Of a stretch of 64,000 bases of DNA, positions 29,829 to 38,927 are shown in pieces. Where the stretch lies: the NCBI GenBank assembly GCA_004134995.1, contig REGP01000002.1, positions 248,001-312,000 on the forward strand, written 5' to 3'. The stretch is from Oxalobacteraceae bacterium CAVE-383 (GTDB lineage: Bacteria > Pseudomonadota > Gammaproteobacteria > Burkholderiales > Burkholderiaceae_D). The position numbers and the translations under genes are program-made. Each line of letters begins with the position of its first letter. Within the stretch, counting starts at the first letter, position 1. The notes under the pieces are model-generated. The model searched no databases. It had not been told where the DNA came from and was given only the letters and a program-made list of their open reading frames with translations.

Positions 29829-31216
29829 ACATCCTGCGAAGTTCCCGCCTGCCGGCGCTGGCGCTGGCGTGTGCAGCGCTGTTTGCCGGCCTGCCGCAGA
29901 CGGCCGCGGCCCAGCCGGCCACCGAGCGCAGCAAGCAAAAGCTGGCCGCCGAGCGGCAGCGCGAGGAACTGCAGCAGAAACTGAACCTGCTCAAGCGCGA
30001 CATCGACCGCACCGAAGTCGCCAAAGGCAGCGCCGCCGATGCGCTGGCGGCGTCCGAAAGCGCCATTTCCAAGGCCAACCGGTCGCTGCGCGACCTGGCC
30101 GGCGAACAGAAGCAATCGGAAGCCTCGCTGGCGCAATTGGTGCGCCAGCAGGATGAATTGAGCGGCATCGTCAACAAGCAGCAGGAACAGCTGTCGACGC
30201 TGCTGCGCCAGCAATACGTGGCCGGCAATGAAGACCGGATCAAGCTGCTGCTGTCGGGCGACAACCCCAACCGCATCAACCGCGACCTGCAATACATGGG
30301 TTACGTCTCGCAGGCCCAGGCCAGGCTGATCGAAACCCTGCGCGTCAATCTGCAGGCGGTGCGGGACAACAAGGCAAAAACCCAGAACGCCAAGTTCGAA
30401 CTGGAGGAAATCGCCGGCGAACAGCGTGAACAGAAAACCGTGCTGGAGCAAGAAAAGGCGAAACGTGCCACATTACTGTCGCAGCTGTCGTCGAAATTGG
30501 CGGCGCAGCGCAAGGAAGCCGGCAACATCGAGCGCGACGGCCAGCGGCTGACCGGATTGGTCGATAAATTGACGGCGCTGATCGAGGCGCAGAAAAAAGC
30601 CGATGCGGCCGCGCGTGAGAAGCGCCAGCAGGAATTGCAGGCCAAAGCCAAGGCGCGCGCCGCCGAGCGTGAACGCCTGGCGGCGGCGAAAGCCCGCGGT
30701 TCCGCGGCGGGTCCGGCGCCGGCGGCGGCCGACGCCATCGATGACGATGAAGCGCCGGCGCAAGCGGCCGACAACGGCGCCGCGGCCGGGGCCGGCGTCG
30801 GCGACGACAATTTCGGCCAGCCGTTCGCCAGCCTGCGCGGCAAGCTGCGCATGCCGTTGCGGGGCGAACTGGCGGCCAAGTTCGGCGGCAAGCGCAGCGA
30901 CGGCCCGGCCTGGAAAGGGTGGTTCATCCGCGCCGCCGAAGGCAGCGATGTGCGCGCCGTGGCGGCGGGCCGGGTGGTGTATGCGGACTGGCTGCGCGGC
31001 TTCGGCAATCTGATCATTGTCGATCACGGCAAGCAGTACATGACGATTTACGGCAATAATCAGGCAGTGCTGAAACGCGCCGGCGACCTGGTCAAGGCAG
31101 GGGATGTGATTGCCAGCGCAGGTAATAGCGGCGGTAATGAACAATCAGGTTTATACTTCGAAATGCGGCATGAAGGCCGTGCGTTTGACCCGCTCGGATG
31201 GGTAACTACTAGGTGA
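29825..31216 (+). CDS. envC: EnvC-type murein hydrolase activator (coiled coil plus degenerate LytM)
   Basis: EnvC homologues switch on periplasmic amidases at the division septum. The frame is open from 29726, but no ATG, GTG or TTG occurs before 30137, well inside the coiled coil. The N-terminus beginning [20 protein letters not shown] is a clear signal peptide, so translation must begin at about 29825-29834. The ATA at 29825 has AGGGA (29812-29816) at good distance and overlaps the gpmA stop; CTG at 29834 is an alternative. From 29825 the protein is 463 residues: signal peptide, coiled coil (about 35-290), charged linker, and a LytM/M23 domain (about 340-460). It ends in [11 protein letters not shown], lacking the HxH zinc site as in E. 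coli EnvC, hence an activator. Confidence 0.88.
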   Translation: MNILRSSRLPALALACAALFAGLPQTAAAQPATERSKQKLAAERQREELQQKLNLLKRDIDRTEVAKGSAADALAASESAISKANRSLRDLAGEQKQSEASLAQLVRQQDELSGIVNKQQEQLSTLLRQQYVAGNEDRIKLLLSGDNPNRINRDLQYMGYVSQAQARLIETLRVNLQAVRDNKAKTQNAKFELEEIAGEQREQKTVLEQEKAKRATLLSQLSSKLAAQRKEAGNIERDGQRLTGLVDKLTALIEAQKKADAAAREKRQQELQAKAKARAAERERLAAAKARGSAAGPAPAAADAIDDDEAPAQAADNGAAAGAGVGDDNFGQPFASLRGKLRMPLRGELAAKFGGKRSDGPAWKGWFIRAAEGSDVRAVAAGRVVYADWLRGFGNLIIVDHGKQYMTIYGNNQAVLKRAGDLVKAGDVIASAGNSGGNEQSGLYFEMRHEGRAFDPLGWVTTR

Positions 31217-31219
31217 AAA

Positions 31220-32755
31220 ATGGGTAGCAAATTCAAGAATTTCAGTTTGATCAGTTTGGGTTTGATCGCCGGCGTCGGCGTCACCTTGCAGTTCGATGCA
31301 ATTGCGCAGAAAGCCGTGACGGCGCCGTTGCCGCTTGAAGAGCTCCGGCAATTGTCGGATGTATTCGGCCTGATCAAGTCCGACTACGTCGAGCCGGTCG
31401 AAGACAAAAAGCTGCTGACCGAAGCCATTTCCGGCATGGTCGCCTCGCTCGATCCCCATTCCGCCTATCTCGACAAGAAAGCCTTCAAGGAGCTGCGCGA
31501 AGGCACGATGGGCAAATTCGTCGGCCTCGGCATCGAAGTCGGCATGGAAGACGGCTATGTCAAGGTGATCTCGCCGATCGAGGATTCGCCGGCCTATCGC
31601 GCAGGCCTCAAGGCTGGCGATCTGATCACCCGTCTGGACAGCACCCCGGTCAAGGGCCTGACCCTGGACGAAGCGGTCAAGAAAATGCGCGGCGAACCGA
31701 ATACCAAGATTACGCTGACTATCGCCCGCAAGAATGAAGACAAGCCGCTGGTCGTTACCGTCCAGCGCCAGGAAATCCGTGTCCAGAGCGTCAAGTCGAA
31801 AGTGGTCGAACCGGGCTTCGCCTGGATCCGCGTGACCCAGTTCCAGGACCGCACGGTTGAAGATCTTGCCACCAAGATCGCCGCGATCTATGCCCAGGAG
31901 CCGAATCTGAAAGGCCTGATCCTCGATTTGCGCAACGATCCGGGCGGCGTGCTGCCGGGCGCCATCGGCGTTGCCGGCGCGTTCCTGCCGAAGGATGCGG
32001 CGGTGGTTTCCACCAACGGCCAGCTGGCCTCGTCCAAGGCGACCTTCTACGCCAAGCGCGAATACTATACAAGCGGCCCGGGCGGCAACGATCCGTTGGC
32101 GAAATTGCCTGACGCGGTGAAAAAGGTGCCGATGGTGGTGCTGGTCAACGCCGGTTCGGCGTCGGCCTCCGAAATCGTCGCCGGCGCGCTGCAGGATTAC
32201 AAGCGCGCCGTCGTGATGGGCACCCAATCGTTCGGCAAGGGTTCCGTGCAATCGGTCATTTCGTTGCCGCCGGACAAGGAAACCGCCGTCAAGCTGACCA
32301 CGGCCCGTTATTACACGCCGAACGGCCGCTCGATCCAGGCCAAGGGCATCGTGCCGGATGTCATGGTCGACGAATATGCGGATGGCGACGGCCTGAACGG
32401 TTTCCGCCTGCATGAGTCGGATCTGACCAAGCATCTGACCAACGACAAGGACAAGGACGCCAATGTCGCCCGTCCGGTGGTAGCCGATCCGGAAGAAGAA
32501 CAGCGTCTGGCCGCCATCGAAAAGAAACGCAAACCGATGGAATTCGGCAGCAGCGACGACTTCCAGCTGGCGCAGGCCTTGAACCAGTTGAAGGGCCAGC
32601 CGGTCAAGGTGTCGCAAGTCAAGCCGGAAGTGCGCGCCGAAGGCGAGAAGGACGACAAGCCGATCAAGGAACAGAAGGAAGAGAAGAAGGCTGTGCCGAA
32701 GTCGGATAAAAAATCCGACAAAAACACCGACAAGCCGAAGGACGACAAGAAATAA
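31220..32755 (+). CDS. ctpA: S41-family C-terminal processing peptidase
   Basis: CtpA-type proteases trim or degrade periplasmic proteins from the C-terminus. The 511-residue protein has an N-terminal membrane/signal segment, a PDZ domain (about residues 95-175, GLGIEVGMEDGYVKVISPI) and an S41 catalytic domain. The nucleophile Ser is in VNAGSASASEIVAGAL and the general-base Lys in GTQSFGKGSVQS. A Lys/Asp-rich low-complexity tail (KKSDKNTDKPKDDKK) ends it. It starts 3 bases after the EnvC-type gene, an arrangement common in betaproteobacteria. Confidence 0.96.
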   Translation: MGSKFKNFSLISLGLIAGVGVTLQFDAIAQKAVTAPLPLEELRQLSDVFGLIKSDYVEPVEDKKLLTEAISGMVASLDPHSAYLDKKAFKELREGTMGKFVGLGIEVGMEDGYVKVISPIEDSPAYRAGLKAGDLITRLDSTPVKGLTLDEAVKKMRGEPNTKITLTIARKNEDKPLVVTVQRQEIRVQSVKSKVVEPGFAWIRVTQFQDRTVEDLATKIAAIYAQEPNLKGLILDLRNDPGGVLPGAIGVAGAFLPKDAAVVSTNGQLASSKATFYAKREYYTSGPGGNDPLAKLPDAVKKVPMVVLVNAGSASASEIVAGALQDYKRAVVMGTQSFGKGSVQSVISLPPDKETAVKLTTARYYTPNGRSIQAKGIVPDVMVDEYADGDGLNGFRLHESDLTKHLTNDKDKDANVARPVVADPEEEQRLAAIEKKRKPMEFGSSDDFQLAQALNQLKGQPVKVSQVKPEVRAEGEKDDKPIKEQKEEKKAVPKSDKKSDKNTDKPKDDKK

Positions 32756-32775
32756 TCGCGTCGCCGGGAACAAGG

Positions 32776-32800
32776 GGCCGCATTGCTGCGGCCTTTTTTT
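32776..32800 (+). terminator. Intrinsic terminator after ctpA
   Basis: GGCCGCA (32776-32782), loop TTGC, TGCGGCC (32787-32793), then seven T. Confidence 0.88.
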
Positions 32801-32859
32801 CGACCCTGTCGGCCCGGTTTGCAAACTGAATACGAACCGAATCCCTATCGATCCGCACC

Positions 32860-33630
32860 ATGAACGACAACCAATTGCTCCGCTACTCGCGGCATATCCT
32901 GCTCGATGAAATCGATATCGGCGGCCAGCAGGCCCTGCTGGATGCCCACGCGCTGGTGCTCGGCGCGGGCGGTTTGGGCTCGGCGGCGGCGCTGTACCTG
33001 GCCGCGGCCGGCGTCGGCCGCATGACGCTGATTGACGACGACCGGGTCGATCTGACCAATTTGCAGCGCCAGATCATGCACAGCACCGCGCGGGTGGGCA
33101 TGCTGAAGGTCGAATCCGGACGCACCGCTTTGGCGCAGATCAACGACGAAATCGAAATCGACGTCGTCGCCGAGCGGGTCGCGGGCGATCGTCTGTCGGC
33201 GCTGGTGGCCGGCGCCACCGTGGTGCTGGACTGCAGCGACAATTTCGCCACCCGGCATGCGATCAACCGCGCTTGCGTGGCGCACAAGGTGCCGCTGGTA
33301 TCGGGCGCGGCGATCCGCTTCGACGGCCAGGTCAGCGTCTTCGATCCGCGCGACGCGGCCTCGCCCTGCTATGCCTGCCTGTTCGCGCCGGACCTCGAAT
33401 TCGAGGAAACGCTCTGTTCGGAAATGGGAGTATTCGCGCCTCTGGTCGGCATTATCGGCAGCACCCAGGCCGCCGAGGCGCTGAAACTGGCCGCCGGCAT
33501 CGGCGTTTCGCTGGCCGGAAGGCTGCTGATGCTGGACGCGCGCAGCATGACGTGGGATAGCGTCAAGGTGCCGCGCAACCCGGTTTGCCCGGTCTGCGGC
33601 AAGGATGCGGAGAGCTGTCGGGGCCGGTAG
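32860..33630 (+). CDS. moeB: HesA/MoeB/ThiF-family adenylyltransferase
   Basis: This E1-like enzyme adenylates the C-terminus of a small sulfur-carrier protein (MoaD for molybdopterin, or ThiS for thiazole synthesis). The 256-residue protein has the ATP-binding GAGGLGSAAALYLAAAGVG, the conserved LTNLQRQIMH, and DCSDNFATRHAINRAC. Zinc ligands are in SPCYACLF and VCPVCGKDAESC, and a Cys is in ETLCSEMGVFAPLVG. No rhodanese domain is attached. MoeB and ThiF cannot be separated from sequence alone; the need of MsrP for molybdopterin is only circumstantial. Confidence 0.9.
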   Translation: MNDNQLLRYSRHILLDEIDIGGQQALLDAHALVLGAGGLGSAAALYLAAAGVGRMTLIDDDRVDLTNLQRQIMHSTARVGMLKVESGRTALAQINDEIEIDVVAERVAGDRLSALVAGATVVLDCSDNFATRHAINRACVAHKVPLVSGAAIRFDGQVSVFDPRDAASPCYACLFAPDLEFEETLCSEMGVFAPLVGIIGSTQAAEALKLAAGIGVSLAGRLLMLDARSMTWDSVKVPRNPVCPVCGKDAESCRGR

Positions 33631-33724
33631 TGGTTATCCTCCACAGTTGATATACTATTTAATTGCCTGAATTGAATCTCGATGTAAAAGGGCGGCCGGT
33701 TTTGCACATTTAATCGTCAATGTC

Positions 33725-33733
33725 TGGTATAAA
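33725..33733 (+). promoter_or_regulatory. Candidate extended -10 promoter of dksA
   Basis: TGGTATAAA (33725-33733) fits an extended -10 (TGnTATAAT-like), about 55 bases before the dksA ATG. The nearest -35-like TTGCAC (33702-33707) is 20 bases away, so the element would act without a good -35. Confidence 0.35.
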
Positions 33734-33787
33734 CTGTGTCAGTTTTGCTGAGTGGATGGTGAGTCAGGCATTGATGAGGGGACAGTC

Positions 33788-34552
33788 ATGGCTGCAAATG
33801 TTAAAAAACCCGCCAAAGCAGCGGAGCAGGCCGGCAAGACAGCATCGAAGAAAAACATCGCTGCGCCTGCAGCCAGGCCGGCGCCGAAGACGGTAGCCGG
33901 TGTTGTAAAATCGTTGCCTGAAAAGGCCGCCAGAACCGGTGCTGTCAAGACTGCCGGTCGGACAAACGAGGGGCCATCCGGGCCGAAGGCGAATGCCAAG
34001 GCCCAGGACGCCAAAGCGACCAAATCCAGTCCGCGTGCTCAGCAGGCGGCTGCCGGTTCGGATAAATTTAGAAAACCCGTGGTATCGAAAGTAAGCGAAG
34101 TGGCTAAAAATTCTCCCAATACCGCCGAGGCGAAAGCCGGCGAAGATTTGTTGACCGAAGCACAGATTTTGAAGATGGGCGAGAAGGATTACATGAACGA
34201 AGCCCAACTGGCTTTTTTCAAGGCTCGCCTGCAGCAACTCGAACGAGAGCTGGTCAAGAATGCCGGTGAAACCACCGAGCATTTGCGCGAAACCGTCCTG
34301 GTGCCGGATCCTGCCGATCGTGCGACGATCGAGGAAGAGCACGCACTGGAACTGCGCACCCGCGATCGCGAACGCAAGCTGCTGAAAAAAGTACAGCAGT
34401 CGATCGCCAGCATCGACACCGGCGAATACGGCTGGTGCGAGGAAACCGGCGAGCCGATCGGCGTGCCGCGCCTGCTGGCCCGGCCTACCGCGACGCTGTC
34501 GCTGGAAGCCCAGCAGCGGCGCGAGCTGAAGCAAAAACTGTACGGCGACTGA
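33788..34552 (+). CDS. dksA: RNA polymerase-binding transcription factor DksA, cysteine-poor, with long N-terminal extension
   Basis: DksA enters the polymerase secondary channel and with ppGpp adjusts rRNA and amino-acid promoters. The 254-residue protein is about 100 longer than E. coli DksA because of a Lys/Ala-rich N-terminal extension (about residues 1-115). The coiled-coil region is around residues 140-205, and the globular end contains GWCEETGEPIGVPRLLARPT then LSLEAQQRR. Only the first of the four zinc-finger cysteines is retained (C, T, S, A pattern), so zinc binding is probably lost. The start is the ATG at 33788 behind GAGGGG. Confidence 0.93.
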   Translation: MAANVKKPAKAAEQAGKTASKKNIAAPAARPAPKTVAGVVKSLPEKAARTGAVKTAGRTNEGPSGPKANAKAQDAKATKSSPRAQQAAAGSDKFRKPVVSKVSEVAKNSPNTAEAKAGEDLLTEAQILKMGEKDYMNEAQLAFFKARLQQLERELVKNAGETTEHLRETVLVPDPADRATIEEEHALELRTRDRERKLLKKVQQSIASIDTGEYGWCEETGEPIGVPRLLARPTATLSLEAQQRRELKQKLYGD

Positions 34553-34613
34553 TCTTCCCGCCGCGGCCGGCGCCGATCTTCACGGATCGCCGGCCGGCCC
34601 ATCATTGCCGCTG

Positions 34614-35072
34614 CTAGTAAACCGGCAGCCTCGCCGTACTTTTCACTTCCTCCATCACCGCATAGGTATGCGTTTCGCGCACGCCTTTCAACTGCAGAAG
34701 CGATTTCCCCAGAAATTCGCGGTAAGCCTCCATATCCTTTACCCGCGCCTTGACCAGGTAATCGAAGCCTCCCGCGACCATGTGGCATTCGACGATTTCG
34801 CGAATGCTCTGCACGCTGTGCCTGAATTCCTCGAACACGTCCGGCGTGGTGCGATCCAGCACCACCTCAATGAACACCAGCAGCGCCACATCCAGCATGC
34901 GCGGATTCAACTGCGCGGCGAAGCCGAGAATATAACCGGCCTCCTGCAATTTACGCACACGCTCAAGGCAGGCCGCGGCGGATAAATTCACGCGCGAAGA
35001 CAGATCGACATTACTGATGCGGCCGTCGATTTGTAATTCATTAAGGATTTTCTTATTAATTTTATCGAGCAT
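34614..35072 (-). CDS. Lrp/AsnC-family transcriptional regulator
   Basis: The 152-residue protein has an N-terminal winged helix-turn-helix (LNELQIDGRISNVDLSSRVN through ACLERVRKLQEAGYI). The RAM effector-binding domain follows (residues 65-145, ECHMVAGGFDYLVKARVKDM). Such proteins bind amino acids, often leucine, and form octamers. It is divergent from the branched-chain amino acid transporter operon across a 234-bp gap, so it may regulate it in response to leucine (inference). Confidence 0.93.
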   Translation of the reverse strand: MLDKINKKILNELQIDGRISNVDLSSRVNLSAAACLERVRKLQEAGYILGFAAQLNPRMLDVALLVFIEVVLDRTTPDVFEEFRHSVQSIREIVECHMVAGGFDYLVKARVKDMEAYREFLGKSLLQLKGVRETHTYAVMEEVKSTARLPVY

Positions 35073-35306
35073 TGAAGGTCTTAAAAATATAACGAGGTGA
35101 AATGGCGTCTGGCCGAAGATTGTTTTGTAATTGGCATCGATTAGCAGACCTCATATCCACCGACAACAAATAAAATTACCGCTCATTAAAACGTCAGTAC
35201 GCGTATTAATCAAGCAGCCGGCGCGGACTCCCATCTCCAGGTTTTATCTTGTACAGGCGATGACACTCTGCGCCGGGCCGATTATTATTTTGTGAGGAAT
35301 ACATAA

Positions 35307-36473
35307 GTGACGACAGGTAAAGAGAATCCGTTTGCATCAACACGTTTGACATTGTCGCTGGCCGTTGCGATGGCGATGCCGGGCGCCGCCATCGCAGCCG
35401 CGGCGCCGTCGGCCACACAGGTGGTGAAGATCGGTTTCAGCGCGCCGCTGACCGGTCCGCAGGCTTCGGCCGGCGCCGACAACCTGGGCGGCATGCAGAT
35501 GGCGCTCGACAGGCTCAACGCCGAAGGCATGACGATCGCCAACCAGAAGGTAAGCTTCAAGGCCATCGTCGAAGACGACCAGGGCGATCCGCGCAGCGGC
35601 ATGGGCGCCGTGCAGAAGCTGATCGACATGCCGGTCGACGTCATGATGGGGCCATACAATTCCGGCGTCGTGATTCCCACTTCGCGGCTGCTCGACACCG
35701 CCGGCATCGTCACCATGACGGTTGCCTCCAATCCGAAAATCACCGAGCAGGGTTACGCCAATCTGTTCCGCGTCGCGCCCAGCGACAGCCAGCTCGGCGG
35801 CAAAATGGGTTTGTATGCGGCCAAGGAGCTGAAGGTCAAGCGCGTGGCGGTGGTGGACGACCGCACGGCCTACGGCCAGGGCCTGGCGATCGAATTCGCC
35901 AAGGTGGCCAAGGCCAACGGCCTGCAAGTGGTCGGCATGGAATACACCAACGACAAGGCGACCGATTTCAATGCCATCCTCACCTCGATCAAGGGCAAGC
36001 GCGCCGACGCCATCTTCTACGGCGGCTATGCGCCGCAAGGCGGCCCGATGCGGCGCCAGATGAAACAGCTCGGCATGGACATGTACCTGCTGGGCGGCGA
36101 AAGCATCTGCTCGCCTGAAATGGGACGGCTGGGCGGCGCCAATGTCGATGAAAAGGTCTATTGCGCGCGCGCCGGCGGCGAGCTGAACAAGAGCCCCGAG
36201 GCGAAGAACTTCGCCGTCGATTACCAGAAGCGCTTCCAGCGCACCCCCGAGGTTTTTGCCGCATCCTATTACGATGCGATGATGCTGATGGGGCAGGCAA
36301 TGAAAGCCGCCGATGCGGTAAGCGGTCCGAAGCTCCAGGCCGAACTGGTCAAAATCAAATACCAGGGCGTGATGGGCAGTTATGAGTTCGACCCGCAGCA
36401 TAATCTGAAAGACACGCCGGTCACCATTTTCAACTTCCAGAAGGGCCTGCCGACGCCGATCAGCACGTACTGA
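35307..36473 (+). CDS. Branched-chain amino acid ABC transporter substrate-binding protein
   Basis: This periplasmic LivJ/LivK-type receptor has 388 residues. The signal peptide (about 1-31, SLAVAMAMPGAAIAAAA) is followed by the type I periplasmic binding fold (KIGFSAPLTGPQASAGADN, then VAVVDDRTAYGQGLAIEFAK). The start codon is GTG at 35307 behind GTGAGGAAT. It heads a complete transporter (two permeases, two ATPases). The actual ligand could be Leu/Ile/Val or related amides. Confidence 0.93.
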   Translation: MTTGKENPFASTRLTLSLAVAMAMPGAAIAAAAPSATQVVKIGFSAPLTGPQASAGADNLGGMQMALDRLNAEGMTIANQKVSFKAIVEDDQGDPRSGMGAVQKLIDMPVDVMMGPYNSGVVIPTSRLLDTAGIVTMTVASNPKITEQGYANLFRVAPSDSQLGGKMGLYAAKELKVKRVAVVDDRTAYGQGLAIEFAKVAKANGLQVVGMEYTNDKATDFNAILTSIKGKRADAIFYGGYAPQGGPMRRQMKQLGMDMYLLGGESICSPEMGRLGGANVDEKVYCARAGGELNKSPEAKNFAVDYQKRFQRTPEVFAASYYDAMMLMGQAMKAADAVSGPKLQAELVKIKYQGVMGSYEFDPQHNLKDTPVTIFNFQKGLPTPISTY

Positions 36474-36484
36474 CGCCGCCCGGC

Positions 36485-36522
36485 ACGGATACTGCTTGCC
36501 CCGCGCAGCATGTATCCGTCTT
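36485..36522 (+). terminator. Attenuator-like hairpin between the binding-protein and permease genes
   Basis: ACGGATAC (36485-36492) pairs with GTATCCGT (36512-36519), extended by TGCT/AGCA with one bulged base, and is followed by a weak CTT. It lies 12 bases after the binding-protein stop and could stabilise the upstream mRNA or lower readthrough. Confidence 0.45.
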
Positions 36523-36692
36523 CCACACATCAAATCGGTGCTAAATTGCATCTCAACCGCGTCGCCGGCGATTTTCGCCGCGCGGCCGCGACGTTCATAC
36601 TATTCAATGCAATCTTGCCAATATTGATGTTGGCCGGATCGTTTTAATTATTTGTTACAGTAGACCTTTGCTCAGGCAGGGACGGAGACCAG

Positions 36693-37622
36693 ATGGACAT
36701 TTTTTTCCAGCAAATCATCAATGGGCTGGTGCTCGGCAGCATGTACGCCTTGATCGCGCTGGGTTACACAATGGTGTACGGGGTGCTGAACCTGATCAAT
36801 TTCGCGCACGGCGACGTATTGATGATCGGCGCCATGGCCGGATTGACCATCCTGAAGCTGGTGCAGGGCGCCGCGCCCGGCTTGCCCGGCATCGTGCAAC
36901 TGATCATCGCCATCCTCGGCGCCATCCCGGTGTGCGTCATCGTCAGCCTGATCATCGAAAGGGTGGCCTACCGTCCGCTGCGCAATGCGCCGCGCCTGGC
37001 CCCGCTGATCACCGCCATCGGCGTATCGATCCTGCTGCAGACGCTGGCAATGATGATCTGGGGCCGCAGCCCGGTGGCGTTTCCGCAGGTGATGTCGTCG
37101 GAGCCCTTGATTATCATGGGCGCGCTGATTTCGCCGACTCAGGTCATGCTGCTGATATTGGCTTTCGCCGCCATGGCGGGGCTGGTCTTCATGGTTGAAA
37201 AAACCCGCATGGGACGCGCGATGCGCGCCACCGCCGAGAATCCGCGCATCGCCGGCCTGATGGGCGTGGACGTCAACCGCGTCATCGTGCTGACATTCAT
37301 CATCGGCGCTGCGCTGGCCGCGATTGCCGGCGTGATGTGGGCCGCCAACTATTCAACCGCGCAATTCGCGATGGGCTTCGTGCCGGGCCTGAAAGCCTTC
37401 TGCGCCGCAGTGCTGGGCGGCATCGGCAATATCTACGGCGCCATGGTCGGCGGCCTGCTGCTGGGCCTGATCGAAAGCCTCGGCGCCGGCTACATCGGCG
37501 ACCTGACCGGTGATTTCCTGGGCAGCAATTACCAGGATATTTTCGCCTTCGTCGTGCTCATCATTGTGCTCACGCTGCGCCCGTCCGGCATCATGGGCGA
37601 ACGTGTGGCCGACCGCGCCTGA
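36693..37622 (+). CDS. livH: Branched-chain amino acid ABC transporter permease LivH
   Basis: LivH is one of two inner-membrane channel subunits. The 309-residue protein has eight or so hydrophobic segments. The LivH signature is at the N-terminus (QQIINGLVLGSMYALIALGY), and the EAA-like ATPase-contact region is around MRATAENPRIAGLMGVDVNR. GGGACGGAGA precedes the ATG. It is separated from the binding-protein gene by 219 bp containing the hairpin. Confidence 0.95.
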   Translation: MDIFFQQIINGLVLGSMYALIALGYTMVYGVLNLINFAHGDVLMIGAMAGLTILKLVQGAAPGLPGIVQLIIAILGAIPVCVIVSLIIERVAYRPLRNAPRLAPLITAIGVSILLQTLAMMIWGRSPVAFPQVMSSEPLIIMGALISPTQVMLLILAFAAMAGLVFMVEKTRMGRAMRATAENPRIAGLMGVDVNRVIVLTFIIGAALAAIAGVMWAANYSTAQFAMGFVPGLKAFCAAVLGGIGNIYGAMVGGLLLGLIESLGAGYIGDLTGDFLGSNYQDIFAFVVLIIVLTLRPSGIMGERVADRA

Positions 37623-37655
37623 CCATCGCGCATACCGCCGCTTACAAGGATTTTC

Positions 37656-38927
37656 ATGGCACAAACCACTAATGCTTCACAGAGCGCGGGGCCAAAACCC
37701 CGCAAAGCCGCCGGCAGCCTCATTTTGCTGCTGATCGTCATGATGGCGTTCCCGTTCATTGCCACGCAGTTCGGCAATTCCTGGGTACGCATCATGGACG
37801 TCGCATTGTTGTACATCATGCTGGCGCTGGGCCTGAACGTCGTGGTCGGTTTCGCCGGCCTGCTCGACCTGGGCTACATCGCGTTCTATGCGATCGGCGC
37901 CTATACCGCGGCCCTACTGGCCTCGCCGCAATTCGGCGCGGTGCTGCAATCGTTCGTCGACACCTATCCCGCGCTGGGCAATTTCCTGGTCTCCGTGTTC
38001 GGGCCCAGCATCCTGGCCAACGGCATCCATCTGTCGATCTGGCTGATCGTGCCGCTGTCCGCGCTGATCGCGGCGTTCTTCGGCGCCCTGCTCGGCGCGC
38101 CGACGCTCAAGCTGCGCGGCGATTATCTCGCCATCGTGACGCTGGGCTTCGGCGAAATCATCCGCATCTTCATGAACAACCTGAATGCGCCGGTCAACAT
38201 CACCAACGGTCCCCAAGGGATCAACATGATCGACCCGGTGCGCATCTTCGGCACCTCGCTCGCGGGCGAACCCGGCACCGGTTCCACCGTCACCATCTTC
38301 GGTTTCGGCATGCCGTCGGTGAACGCCTATTATTTCCTGTTCCTGCTGTTGTGTATCGCGATCATTTTCATTTCGATCCGCCTGCAGCATTCGCGTCTCG
38401 GCCGCGCCTGGGTCGCCATCCGCGAGGACGAAATCGCCGCCAAGGCAATGGGCATCAATACCCGCAACATGAAGCTGTTGTCGTTCGCGATGGGCGCCTC
38501 GTTCGGCGGCATCGCCGGCGCGATGTTCGCTTCGTTCCAGGGCTTCGTTTCGCCGGAATCCTTTTCGCTGACCGAGTCGATCGCGGTGCTGGCGATGGTG
38601 GTGCTGGGCGGCATCGGCCATATCCCGGGCGTGGTGCTGGGCGGCGTGATCCTGGCGGCGCTGCCGGAATTGCTGCGCCATGGGGTCGAACCTTTGCAAC
38701 AATGGCTGTTCGGCCGGGTGCTGGTCGATGCCGAAGTCCTGCGCCAGTTGCTGTACGGTCTGGCGATGGTGGTCATCATGCTGAATCGCCCTTCCGGGCT
38801 CTGGCCTGCACCGCGTCACGAAGACCGGCCCGATTTCAATAAAGACGCCAGCGGGGCCGATGGCGCGCAAGCGGCCGACCATCTGGCCGAGCCCGCCAGC
38901 GGCATCGTTTCGGCGAAGGAGGCATGA
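37656..38927 (+). CDS. livM: Branched-chain amino acid ABC transporter permease LivM
   Basis: LivM is the second channel subunit, 423 residues. It has a hydrophilic N-terminus of about 24 residues, then multiple membrane helices including IMLALGLNVVVGFAGLLDLG, the LivM hallmark. The ATPase-contact motif AIREDEIAAKAMGINTRNMK lies around residue 265. A hydrophilic C-terminal tail of about 40 residues follows the last helix. Its TGA overlaps the livG start region. Confidence 0.95.
   Translation: MAQTTNASQSAGPKPRKAAGSLILLLIVMMAFPFIATQFGNSWVRIMDVALLYIMLALGLNVVVGFAGLLDLGYIAFYAIGAYTAALLASPQFGAVLQSFVDTYPALGNFLVSVFGPSILANGIHLSIWLIVPLSALIAAFFGALLGAPTLKLRGDYLAIVTLGFGEIIRIFMNNLNAPVNITNGPQGINMIDPVRIFGTSLAGEPGTGSTVTIFGFGMPSVNAYYFLFLLLCIAIIFISIRLQHSRLGRAWVAIREDEIAAKAMGINTRNMKLLSFAMGASFGGIAGAMFASFQGFVSPESFSLTESIAVLAMVVLGGIGHIPGVVLGGVILAALPELLRHGVEPLQQWLFGRVLVDAEVLRQLLYGLAMVVIMLNRPSGLWPAPRHEDRPDFNKDASGADGAQAADHLAEPASGIVSAKEA

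Noticed and set aside
31151..32824. 557-codon open frame on the minus strand
   Set aside because: Antisense of ctpA, overlapping its terminator; no recognisable domain.
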